The notes beneath the pieces are model-generated. The model saw nothing but the letters and a program-made list of their open reading frames with translations, was not told the origin of the DNA and did not search any database. From VGMD01 sp964552055 (GTDB lineage Bacteria > Chlamydiota > Chlamydiia > Chlamydiales > 2-12-FULL-49-11): a stretch of 64,000 nt of DNA. Every line of letters begins with the position of its first letter. Within the stretch, counting starts at the first letter, position 1. The DNA is taken from the NCBI GenBank assembly GCA_964552055.1, contig CAZKFL010000005.1:1-64000 (forward strand), read 5' to 3'. Below, piece by piece: positions 17,653 through 26,600 of this stretch. The translations under genes and the position numbers were made by a program.

Positions 17653-17669
17653 GGGATTGTTTCGGGAAA

Positions 17670-19136
17670 TTATAAATAAGTGATTAGTTTTGAGGCGGTT
17701 AGTGGGGAGGGGGATTTGGCGCCGGCAAGGGCGTGGAGTGTTGCGCCGAGAGTTGCAGCCAGATGAAGGGAAGCGCCTTGGGCGATGAGGGTGGTGATGA
17801 TGCCGGCAAGGGCGTCGCCCATTCCGGCGGTAGACATGTTGCTTGTTCCGAATGGGATAATGATTTTCGGGTGGTTAGGAGAAATAATTGTTGTCGCAGG
17901 ACCTTTATATACTATTATAATGTTATGAAGGAGGGAAAATTCTTCAGCTTTTTTTATGAGATCCAGATCGCCTAAACTTTCATCTAATTGCAAAAGTTTT
18001 TGCAGTTCACCTTTATGGGGAGTGAGGATTGCATTTTCTACACCACCTTTGAAAAAAAAGAGTGCGTCGCCATCGATAACAATGGGGCATTTTGCTTTAC
18101 TATATAATAGGTCTAGTAATTTGGGAATATCCCCTGTTCTTCCTAAACCGGGGCCCACAAGGATTGCTTTTGTTCGATGGAGTTCTTCTAGCAATGTTTG
18201 TATTTGACTCATTCTTACAACTTCTGGTGGCAAAGCCGCTAATTCGCATTCCATTCCAGGTGAGTGAAATAGACGAATAATTCCAGCGCCCATTTTTTGC
18301 GCACCCATTGCAGCAATGATAGCGGCACCTGGCATACCAGGTGATCCCGCAACTAATACAACTTGTCCTACACTATATTTATTTGCAGTTCTTACTCTAA
18401 TAGGAAGATTTTTTGAAACAATTTCTTGATTAACTATATATCCAAATGGAAGAGCTTTTTCTACATACTGTTTTGAGAGACCAAAATCGACTTTAATCAG
18501 ATTCCCTACATAGTCAAAACCTTGATTATATAAGTGACCAACTTTCATAAGACCTAAATAAGCAGTAATTTCAGCAATAACCGCAACAGTTTCAACGCGC
18601 CCTGTATCCCCTGCTACACCAGAAGGAATATCAATAGAAATAACTGGATTTTGGGCCGCATTCACCTTATCAATGACTTCCTTCATAAGGCCTGTTACTT
18701 TTCCATGAAATCCCGTTCCAAGTAACCCATCTAATATAAGAATGTTGGGCGGAATAACAATCTCACCCACTGGATAAATCTCCCCCCCCATTTTAAGAAA
18801 ACCGTTTGCATGAATCTGGCAGAGCTGACTACAATCACTGATTGGAAACAAGTGGTGCGCCGCTACTTTATAACCAATAGCCAAGAGCTTTTCACCCACA
18901 GAAAAGCAATCCCCTCCATTATTACCCTTTCCGCATAGTAGCAAAACAGTACGGGGCAATTTTTTTTCTTCTATATACCGTAATACGATATCTAAAATTC
19001 CTAAAGCCGCCTTCTCCATATACTGATCTGCAGTAGCATCACCCTCCAAAATTGCAACAGATTCTATGCGTGCCATTTCAGACGCAGATACAACCTTATC
19101 ACCTTCAACAGAAACAGGAAAATATTTTTGAGTCAT
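17670..19136 (-). CDS. nnr: Bifunctional NAD(P)H-hydrate epimerase/dehydratase
   Basis: The 488-residue cytosolic enzyme repairs hydrated NADH and NADPH. The N-terminal half is the YjeF_N epimerase (VLLLCGKGNNGGDCFSVGEK near residue 65-85; SIDIPSGVAGDTG). The C-terminal half is the ADP/ATP-dependent dehydratase of the ribokinase-like fold (ILVGPGLGRTGD, AILTPHKGEL, and MSTAGMGDALAGIIT with the catalytic Asp). Length suits the fused form. A TATAAT lies 2 bases before the ATG at 19136, too close for a normal promoter-leader arrangement. It is divergent from a small unknown gene. Confidence 0.94.
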   Translation of the reverse strand: MTQKYFPVSVEGDKVVSASEMARIESVAILEGDATADQYMEKAALGILDIVLRYIEEKKLPRTVLLLCGKGNNGGDCFSVGEKLLAIGYKVAAHHLFPISDCSQLCQIHANGFLKMGGEIYPVGEIVIPPNILILDGLLGTGFHGKVTGLMKEVIDKVNAAQNPVISIDIPSGVAGDTGRVETVAVIAEITAYLGLMKVGHLYNQGFDYVGNLIKVDFGLSKQYVEKALPFGYIVNQEIVSKNLPIRVRTANKYSVGQVVLVAGSPGMPGAAIIAAMGAQKMGAGIIRLFHSPGMECELAALPPEVVRMSQIQTLLEELHRTKAILVGPGLGRTGDIPKLLDLLYSKAKCPIVIDGDALFFFKGGVENAILTPHKGELQKLLQLDESLGDLDLIKKAEEFSLLHNIIIVYKGPATTIISPNHPKIIIPFGTSNMSTAGMGDALAGIITTLIAQGASLHLAATLGATLHALAGAKSPSPLTASKLITYL

Positions 19137-19277
19137 ACATTATATATGGGATACTCGTGCAATGTTTTCAATAAATTGTATAAGATTAGAATTATCATTT
19201 TTGGATCATGCTGAAAGCAAATGTGTTAGTAAAATTTCAAAATGTTATAACATCTAAATAAAAAAGGGATAACTACA

Positions 19278-19595
19278 ATGACTACTATTATTATTATCAA
19301 CCAAACAATCAATGATGTACAATTAATTACCCCAAATAAAAATTCAACGCCTAATCTCGGCACCTGGACTGGCACAACAACGACTATCCAGCCAATCCCT
19401 ACTATATACTATAAAGTCCCCACTAAAACAAAAGCTCAAGGAACATTTACAGGAACTATAATAACTCTTAGGATAGTTGGAGGAACTCTTTATAACATAG
19501 ATTTTAACATTCCCACTTACACTTCACCAGATAATGTCATGAGCTGTTCCGGAGATACAACTACCTATACATGCACTTTTAGCGATGCTTCATAA
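19278..19595 (+). CDS. Small Thr/Ile-rich protein of unknown function
   Basis: The 105-residue product is Thr rich and Leu poor and seems made of beta strands (MTTIIIINQTINDVQLIT, GTFTGTIITLRIVGG). There is no signal peptide or membrane segment, and Cys occurs only near the C-terminus. AAGGGA lies 8 bases before the ATG, which supports translation. The 3' end overlaps the end of the convergent gpsA by 31 bases. Composition differs from its neighbours, which are charged enzymes. I do not recognise the family; its small beta-rich nature recalls lectin- or aegerolysin-like folds, but this is only an impression. Confidence 0.55.
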   Translation: MTTIIIINQTINDVQLITPNKNSTPNLGTWTGTTTTIQPIPTIYYKVPTKTKAQGTFTGTIITLRIVGGTLYNIDFNIPTYTSPDNVMSCSGDTTTYTCTFSDAS

Positions 19596-20563
19596 TCAGC
19601 GATTGCCTTTAGCATTTGTGCAAAACCTTCTTTAGGATTTTGGTTCTCATAGAGAATGTGGTACATGGCTGAAATGATGGGGAGATCTAGGGAGTGTTTT
19701 TTGGCAATGTTGTAGGCGGAGAGAACTGTATACTCACCTTCTACGACCATGCCGATTTTTTCTTTTGCGTGGGTGGCTGTGCCGCCCTGTCCAAGTAGAG
19801 TGCCGAATGTGTAGTTACGGCTGAGGTTGGAGACTCCGGTAACGATCAGGTCACCGATCCCGGCTAGTCCGTAACAGGTTTCTTCTTTTCCACCTTTAAT
19901 TTTAGCAATTGCGCACATCTCTTTTAGGCCTTGCGTGATGATCAGCGCTTTTGTGTTATAGCCATATGATAGCCCTTCTGCAAGTCCAGATGCGATGGCA
20001 ATTACGTTTTTGATAGAACCGCCAACTGCTGTTCCGAGAACATCAAAGCTCTCAGCTATATGAAAATTGGGAGACTGAAACACTTCTTTAATAATTTCTA
20101 TAACCTCTGCACTAAGACTTGCACCTACTGCAGCAGACGGCTCTTTAAACATCACTTCTTTTGCTAAGGTAGGTCCGCTCATGCAGCCAATTAATTGTTT
20201 ATCGCCAAAAATTTCATAGGCAACTTCTACAAGAAGTTTGCCAGTTTCTTGTTCTATCCCTTTAGAAGTGATAATAAATGGGATATTTACAGATTTTAAT
20301 GCTTCGCATACAGGTCTAAATCCCTTAGCAGTTACGCATTCGACAATGACATCGCACTCTGAAATATCGGCTAAATCTCTTGTATAAGTAATACTCGGAG
20401 AAACAAGGAAGTCTTTAAATTTGGGGTGGCGATGAAACTCTTCTAAATGGGCAAGCACATCTTCTTCAATGGACCAGAGAACAACATTATGTCCATTTCT
20501 TGCGATTAAATCAGCGAGGGTAATCCCCCATGCGCCGCTTCCTAGAAATCCAACTTTCATCAA
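19565..20563 (-). CDS. gpsA: Glycerol-3-phosphate dehydrogenase [NAD(P)+]
   Basis: The 332-residue cytosolic enzyme reduces dihydroxyacetone phosphate to sn-glycerol 3-phosphate for phospholipid synthesis. The N-terminal Rossmann motif GFLGSGAWGITLADLIARNG, the GPTLAKEV block, the catalytic-Lys region (GSIKNVIAIASGLAEGL) and NTKALIITQGLKEM are typical. Length equals the family norm. AGGTGA precedes the ATG. It follows the fused pyrophosphorylase gene by one base, an adjacency to a UDP-sugar pyrophosphorylase that is also known in Chlamydia. Confidence 0.97.
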   Translation of the reverse strand: MMKVGFLGSGAWGITLADLIARNGHNVVLWSIEEDVLAHLEEFHRHPKFKDFLVSPSITYTRDLADISECDVIVECVTAKGFRPVCEALKSVNIPFIITSKGIEQETGKLLVEVAYEIFGDKQLIGCMSGPTLAKEVMFKEPSAAVGASLSAEVIEIIKEVFQSPNFHIAESFDVLGTAVGGSIKNVIAIASGLAEGLSYGYNTKALIITQGLKEMCAIAKIKGGKEETCYGLAGIGDLIVTGVSNLSRNYTFGTLLGQGGTATHAKEKIGMVVEGEYTVLSAYNIAKKHSLDLPIISAMYHILYENQNPKEGFAQMLKAIADYEASLKVHV

Positions 20564-20564
20564 A

Positions 20565-22340
20565 TCACCTCACATTTTCAATATAGTATACTACATCTTC
20601 TTTTGTTTTTATAGGGGCAAAGACGGTTTTTCTATCTTTCAAAATAATTTTATATGTATTTGCTAGCGAAAATGCATCAAAAATGAACTTTTCAAAATGT
20701 TTACCCTCATTTCTGGTGACCTGATGCCAGGGGAGATGGGATTTGGCTGCTTTTTCAAAAAAAGATTTACTACAGGAAAAAATACCGCTATACCCGAGTT
20801 TCCAGCGCTCCTTCTGCTCAATCGGGATTTCCATATACTCGGCCACATAGAGTTTTCCCTCTTTATCTATAAGGGCGCCGATGCTTTCCTCTGGAGACTG
20901 CTTTTCAATTGCCAAAACAGCAAGCTCTTCCTTTCCAAGTGAGATGGGCTCTGCAAGTGGATTATCAATCGGAAGGACGCAAATTTCATCGATATCACTC
21001 CACTTATCCCAAAGGTTTGATCCGTAAAATGCAGAAAAAAGCGCGCCATTACCTTCAGGCGATTCTTCGTAATGATTCGTCAACCTCGGCAAGCACCTTT
21101 CTTGAAAAAGGTCAATATGTACATACCCCTTTTTCTCTAAAAAGGCCTTCGTCTCTTTATGAGTAGCAGGTGAGGTCATGATGGCGCATCTGCCACTGAT
21201 TTTTTCAAGTAAGATTTCGTATAGACTTTTTTCCCCAATGGGAAAGCACCCTTTGGGACCAGAAAAACCAAGTCTTCGGCCCATTCCGGCTGCGAGTATA
21301 ATTACGCCCATTTTTTTTACACTTTTATGAGTTTCGGTAGAATAGGCAGGCTCTTTTGCATTAATAAAGGAAAAGGGGGCAATTTTTTGATTCAAAGCTT
21401 CTGTTAGAAGAGCGCGCTTCATCTCTTTTACCACTTCATCAACTTCTATCTGTTTCATACACCGAAAATCAATGGGGCAAGTTCTTTTATAGCAAGGTGA
21501 ACAGGAAACTGCCTTATAGATGATTTTTCCTCTTTTGTAGGGACCTGTTGCATAGGGGTTTGTTGAGCCAAAAAGGGCGACAAGAGGAACTTTCATACTT
21601 GCGGCAATATGCATAGGACCCGAATCATTGGTAAGAAAAGCATCGACACTTCCAATTTCTTCTACAAGTTCTCGTAGAGTTGTTTTGCCCGCTAAATTTA
21701 GGACTCGATCATCAAAATTTTGACAGATAGAATCCACAAGAGGTTTAGTTAATTTATCCCCAAAAACTTTGATCTTGCTATTTGGAATTTCATCTAAAAG
21801 TCTTCGAATCACATCAGCAAACCTCTCGGGTGGCCAACACTTTGCAGAGCCGTACGCAGCTCCTGGATTGATACCAAAAATGGTGCGCCCGATTTGTTTC
21901 TCTTTGGGAGGAATAAATAACTTTGGCTCAGAAGAAGATGGTGAACCGATTAGCTGCTTGTAAGTAAGGACTAAATGCTGCTTTTCCTTTGATTTTGGAA
22001 AGGGGATATTTTCGGTTAGTAAAAACCCCCTTGATTTTTTAGCAAAACCAACTCTTTTTTTTACGCCTGAAAGCCAGAAGTGCCACGCAGATGAAAATGA
22101 ATTGGTCAGCAAAATCCCGAGATCATACTTTTCTTGTAATAGCTTTGGGAAGAGCCTATTTTTTCGCGAAAAATAAATCACCTCATCTATATAGGGGTTA
22201 TTTTCTAATATTTCCCCTAAAATACCTGTACATAGAGCTACAATTTTTGCATCTGGATAAAGGGCGCGCAAATCCTCTAAGACAGGCGTTGCCATCACAA
22301 AATCACCAATCCAATTGGGCATTCTTACGACAATTTTCAT
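20565..22340 (-). CDS. Fused GT9 (heptosyltransferase-like) and UDP-sugar pyrophosphorylase-like protein
   Basis: This single frame encodes 591 residues. Residues 1-320 match glycosyltransferase family 9 (MKIVVRMPNWIGDFVMATPV; NDSGPMHIAASMKVPLVALF; SCSPCYKRTCPIDFRCM), which in WaaC/WaaF adds heptose to lipid A core. Residues 344-591 begin with MGVIILAAGMGRRLGFSGPK, a nucleotidyltransferase start with the LGFSGPKGCFPI signature of the UDPGP/UAP1 family that makes UDP-sugars. A free-standing version of the second half neighbours gpsA in Chlamydia. The junction lies on a run of eight A bases (21311-21318) directly before an in-frame ATG, so one-base slippage would separate the two proteins. The fusion could be real, recent, or a homopolymer error. 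Confidence 0.85.
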   Translation of the reverse strand: MKIVVRMPNWIGDFVMATPVLEDLRALYPDAKIVALCTGILGEILENNPYIDEVIYFSRKNRLFPKLLQEKYDLGILLTNSFSSAWHFWLSGVKKRVGFAKKSRGFLLTENIPFPKSKEKQHLVLTYKQLIGSPSSSEPKLFIPPKEKQIGRTIFGINPGAAYGSAKCWPPERFADVIRRLLDEIPNSKIKVFGDKLTKPLVDSICQNFDDRVLNLAGKTTLRELVEEIGSVDAFLTNDSGPMHIAASMKVPLVALFGSTNPYATGPYKRGKIIYKAVSCSPCYKRTCPIDFRCMKQIEVDEVVKEMKRALLTEALNQKIAPFSFINAKEPAYSTETHKSVKKMGVIILAAGMGRRLGFSGPKGCFPIGEKSLYEILLEKISGRCAIMTSPATHKETKAFLEKKGYVHIDLFQERCLPRLTNHYEESPEGNGALFSAFYGSNLWDKWSDIDEICVLPIDNPLAEPISLGKEELAVLAIEKQSPEESIGALIDKEGKLYVAEYMEIPIEQKERWKLGYSGIFSCSKSFFEKAAKSHLPWHQVTRNEGKHFEKFIFDAFSLANTYKIILKDRKTVFAPIKTKEDVVYYIENVR

Positions 22341-22375
22341 AGCAACTAAAATACAGGAAACTTAAGAATGTTGAT

Positions 22376-22861
22376 ATGAAAAAAATACTAGGAATCGATC
22401 CCGGCACAAAAATTACTGGCTGGGGAATCATTACCTTTCAAAATAACAGGTATTCATTAATTGACTGCGGCACAATACTGCCGAACCCAAAAGTCCCCCT
22501 CGAGCAAAAATACCTTCACATCTATGACGAACTCACCTCGATTATCCAAATTCACACCCCAGATACGCTCTCTATAGAAAGCCAATTCATGGATAAAAAC
22601 TTCCAAAGCGTAAGCCTTATCGCTATGGCGCGGGCCATAGCCTATCTTGCCGCAGCCAAACAAAACCTTCCCATTTTTGAATACGCCCCTACTAAAGCAA
22701 AAAAAGCGGTAACAGGCAAAGGTAATGCTACAAAAGCAGCTGTTGCCCACATGGTTAAAATCCTCCTGAAACTCCCCCCTCATCCCCTTGCTGAAGATAC
22801 TACTGACGCGCTCGCCCTTGCAATCACCCATGCCCACTTTTCCACAAGGCCAAAAATTTGA
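22376..22861 (+). CDS. ruvC: Holliday junction endonuclease RuvC
   Basis: The 161-residue nuclease resolves four-way junctions made during homologous recombination, acting with RuvAB. The four acidic catalytic residues are in place: D8 (GIDPGT), E68 (SIESQF), D141 and D144 (EDTTDALALA). Length is normal. Only 35 bases separate its ATG from the divergent GT9 fusion gene. It is followed by ruvA 31 bases later, as in Chlamydia. Confidence 0.96.
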   Translation: MKKILGIDPGTKITGWGIITFQNNRYSLIDCGTILPNPKVPLEQKYLHIYDELTSIIQIHTPDTLSIESQFMDKNFQSVSLIAMARAIAYLAAAKQNLPIFEYAPTKAKKAVTGKGNATKAAVAHMVKILLKLPPHPLAEDTTDALALAITHAHFSTRPKI

Positions 22862-22892
22862 CGGTAATTTTGAGGGGCTGTATAGTGGCGTC

Positions 22893-23480
22893 ATGTACGA
22901 TTCGATTAAAGGGCTTATTGCTCATCTCACCCCTGAATATGCAGTCTTGGAAAATAATGGGATCGGCTACAAGGTCTTTATCCCGATCTCTTTATATACA
23001 AGTGGGATCGCGTTAGGATCTAATTGCCAGCTATTTACAGAACTTGTAGTGCGCGAAGATGATATGAAGCTTTATGGCTTTATTTCTAGACAGGAAAGAG
23101 AGCTTTTTATGTTACTGACTTCGATTTCAGGAATTGGGGCAAGGACCGCGATTTCAATTATTGGACATGTTTCAGTCAATGATCTCCATGATGCTGTTCA
23201 GTTAAAAAATACAGCTTTGCTTTGCAAGATTCCAGGGATTGGCAAAAAGAGCGCAGAAAGACTCGTACTTGAATTACGAGATCGAATTAAACCTGACACG
23301 AATACAAAGATCAGCAAAAATGAAAATCATGGCCTGATGAGCGATGCAACTTTAGCTTTAATTCGTCTTGGCTATAATCAAAAGGTTGCGGAATCAGCCA
23401 TCAAAAAGGCCATGGATGGCGTTTCTCAAGAAAACATCGGCCTTCCCAAACTCATTACTTCAGCCCTAAAAAACATCTAA
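22893..23480 (+). CDS. ruvA: Holliday junction branch migration protein RuvA
   Basis: The 195-residue DNA-binding subunit forms tetramers on Holliday junctions and loads RuvB. Domain I begins MYDSIKGLIAHLTPEYAVLE, and two helix-hairpin-helix motifs follow (SISGIGARTAISIIG and KIPGIGKKSAERLVLEL). The C-terminal three-helix domain for RuvB contact is present. The frame is open further upstream into ruvC, but the ATG at 22893 matches the family N-terminus; the ribosome binding site is weak, so coupling to ruvC is likely. Confidence 0.95.
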   Translation: MYDSIKGLIAHLTPEYAVLENNGIGYKVFIPISLYTSGIALGSNCQLFTELVVREDDMKLYGFISRQERELFMLLTSISGIGARTAISIIGHVSVNDLHDAVQLKNTALLCKIPGIGKKSAERLVLELRDRIKPDTNTKISKNENHGLMSDATLALIRLGYNQKVAESAIKKAMDGVSQENIGLPKLITSALKNI

Positions 23481-23500
23481 CCTGAATCATGTTTATTGAC

Positions 23501-23600
23501 GACTGCTGCGCGCTGAACTAACAAAATACTATTTACTTGATCGACTGCGCGGAGCAGCAGCCTTTCACGTAACCGTAACCGACCCCGTAAGCGTAACCGA
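23501..23600. repeat. GC-rich imperfect hairpin and CGTAACC tandem units
   Basis: Arms gactgctgcgcgctg (23501-23515) and ctgcgcggagcagcag (23545-23560) can pair imperfectly over a 30-base loop. They are followed by degenerate repeats of CGTAACC (23568-23600). The region lies between convergent ruvA and the giant minus-strand gene and may serve as a bidirectional transcription end; no clean U-tract follows the stem. Confidence 0.5.
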
Positions 23601-23632
23601 TTTTCCTTTTTTTAAAGATTTTAACCAGGCTC

Positions 23633-26600
23633 TTAGACTCTAAGGAAGATGGTATGGGGCTCTCTTATTGAGCGAATCTTATAAATGATATTTTGTAATG
23701 TGCTGCTTTGAAGAGAAGTTGATTTATGATGGGGGGAAATAAATGCCTTTAGAGCAGATAAGTCCGCTCTAAGTAGGTAGTCTGTAAGAATTGCTTCTTC
23801 CTTGGCGTCATAATATGTATGGCCAAATAGGAATTTAACTTGTAAAAAGATTTGCTCCAATTCAGGGGATTTTAGCAATTCTTTATTTACCCGTATTTTT
23901 CCTTCAGCAACTATGAGTTTTGTATTGATATCAACAATTGCTTTTATTTCCGTTGGAAGGTTCATTTCACTTCTTTCTTTTCGCAAAAGTTTGCGCTGCT
24001 CTCTAGCTTCCTCCGCAGAAAGAAGGATAAACTGGGTAAAGAGCCCCTCCTCATCAAATACTAATAGTGCTTCTAAAATTGGTATTTGGAACTCATCAAA
24101 GGCAATCTTAGGAGTTGGCATTAGGTTATTAGATAGGATGATCCTGCGGTCTATTTCTGCGGCTATTGGCCTTATTTGATGATTTACATGTCCTTTTAAA
24201 ACATTTGCAAGTGAAAAGATTGTATGAGAAGCGCTTGGCGTAAGTATCTCGGGCCTTTCTGTATAAGTTAATTTCGAAGGCCATTTTTTATGAAGAACAG
24301 ACTCTCTTTTTTCCCTTTCATGTTTTACATGTTCCTTTACTTCTTGCTTAAGTTCCATTTTTTCTTTTTCCACTTCAAGTTCAGCTGTTGCCTGTGAAAC
24401 TGTTACTTGCTGCCTAGCGCTACAATCAATTTTTTCTCGTTTTAAGACAGATTGTGGGTAGAAATTATGACCTATTCTCAGAAGACGCTCACTAATTTCC
24501 AAAAGCTCTCTATCTCGAAATAATGAGCTTGCTTGCGCCTCTCTATATAGGTGGCGCCTTAGATTTTCAAACACCTCAGCAGGTGTTGCATACACATCAA
24601 TTCCACCAAAAAAGCGGGTCGGATTACCTGTATTTTCATTTAAGAAAATAGATTTAAATGATCTAATGATTTGTATCATCTTTTTAACATCTTTAGCTTC
24701 TATCGCTTTATCAAGAACTGCTCGCTGTATAACATTATGAAGGGCGGCTATATCAGAAGCAAAATTGTCTTCCAAACTTTCTTTTCCTTGATTTAAGAGG
24801 CAAAACGAAATGATTTTTTCAATTGTTAACTCGTCATCTCCTGCAATAAGCGCCTTTGTATAACCTGTTGTAATAAATTCAATATCTTGGTCTTTTGTTT
24901 TTAATCCACGCATTCTCCATATAGCTTGAAAAAGCTCTTCTGCAAGCGTAGATTCACCCACTGTAACAACTGCTTTGGTCTGAATTCCTTGAACAATGTC
25001 TGCCGCGAATGTATGGCTTTGATCAAAGTAGGTAAGCCGATCTTCTGGAGGTATTTTACTCTCTTTAAAAGGCATTGGGGCTCCCCTTCCTTTTTCCCAA
25101 ATCATCTGCTCTTTTTTTACATTATAAAATACGACTGCTTTAAGATCTGTTTTTTCGATGTGTCTTAAAAGAGTTCTTGCAACAATCTCGTTTGATATCC
25201 CATTAAAAACAGCGCCCCTATCAATAATTGCTTTAAAACTAGAGCCTTTAGCAAAGAATCTGACGCAAATTTCATCTAATGCTTTGGAGGGGGCATCATC
25301 TAAAAGTGTATGACAAAGAGAATTTCTCTCCACAAGAAGAGAAACCGTCTCCCCTTGTGTTCCAGGATCTTTAAGCACAACTGAACCTTCAGGATAGGTT
25401 CCTGCATTATAAGGAGAAGCTGTGTAGCCGCTAAAACTTTTAAACATGGATGCCAAATTGTGGGCATTGTTAGAAATACTGTAATTATAATACCGAATCT
25501 GGTCCCGTACATGAATTCTGCAGTAGTCAAGGACAATAAAATCTGATTGATTTAGATTTTCATAAATAGCATCTTTTTCAAGAGGTGAGAATGAAAAAAG
25601 GTCATGCCCTTTAGAATGGGTTTTAAAATAATTCCCTGCTTCCGTGTGATTCAGCATATCTAATGTATGGCCTGGAACTCTATCTAGCTCTGCCTTTGCT
25701 TTTGCTTTTAGACTATCTATAAATTTATCTAACTGCGTTTTATTCAATCTATCGGAAAGGAAGAGAATAGCTGTCTTTAAAAAGGCTGAAAATTGAATCT
25801 TATAGGTGGACTCAACTTCTGGATTTTCGTTACCATCAGATGGTTTTGCAAATTCTTCACTTCCTTCCTTAAGAGTCGCATAATTGACATGGACAATTTC
25901 TGAAAGAATACTTGGAAGAAGGGTATTTAGAGCTCCTTTAATAAGATCGATTCGCTCATCACTTTCTTTGTAGAATGCCTCATTCAAAAAATAGCGCTCT
26001 ATTGCTTCATTACCCCTTGATAAGACTCTTGCAAGAAGAGGCAATATATCCCTTTTATAATCTTCTTCTTTAATTCTTCGCGGAGTTTCTGATCTTAAAG
26101 ATAAAACGTCAAGAAGAGCTAACATCACCTCTTCAAGAATTTCTGCGTGCTCCTTTGCAAGGGGTTTTGCTATTCCAAGTGGGTAGTTTAGCTCTGTTTT
26201 CCGATCAAATTCAATGTGAGCCTCATCAATATTAACGTTTGCATGTTTTCTGAGTTTAAATAAAATCTTTTGGAAAAGCTCTAATCTTTCAAGCCAGCTA
26301 CTTTTATCTTCTTTTTCAAAACTGCCTAAAACATCTAATCCTTCTTCTAAAAACCGTAGTTGTAATGCCTGAAACTGCTCTTTAGTTCCGTCCCAAATCC
26401 CTCTTCTTTCTATCATCTCATCTATATGAAGATTGAGCGCTTCTAATCTTTCTACTGTCCAACCAGATCTTGTGAGCGGAATTACACTTGTTATTTGCTC
26501 AAAAAGCTCAAAAGAAACCTCTGCACTTTTTTCCGTTGCACTGAGAGCAATTGCGCTTGGACGAAGATTAATCACAATACTTTCGCAATCAGCATCAATG

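Noticed and set aside
22788..22892. Longer ruvA frame starting inside ruvC
   Set aside because: The extension does not resemble RuvA; the ATG at 22893 gives the family N-terminus.
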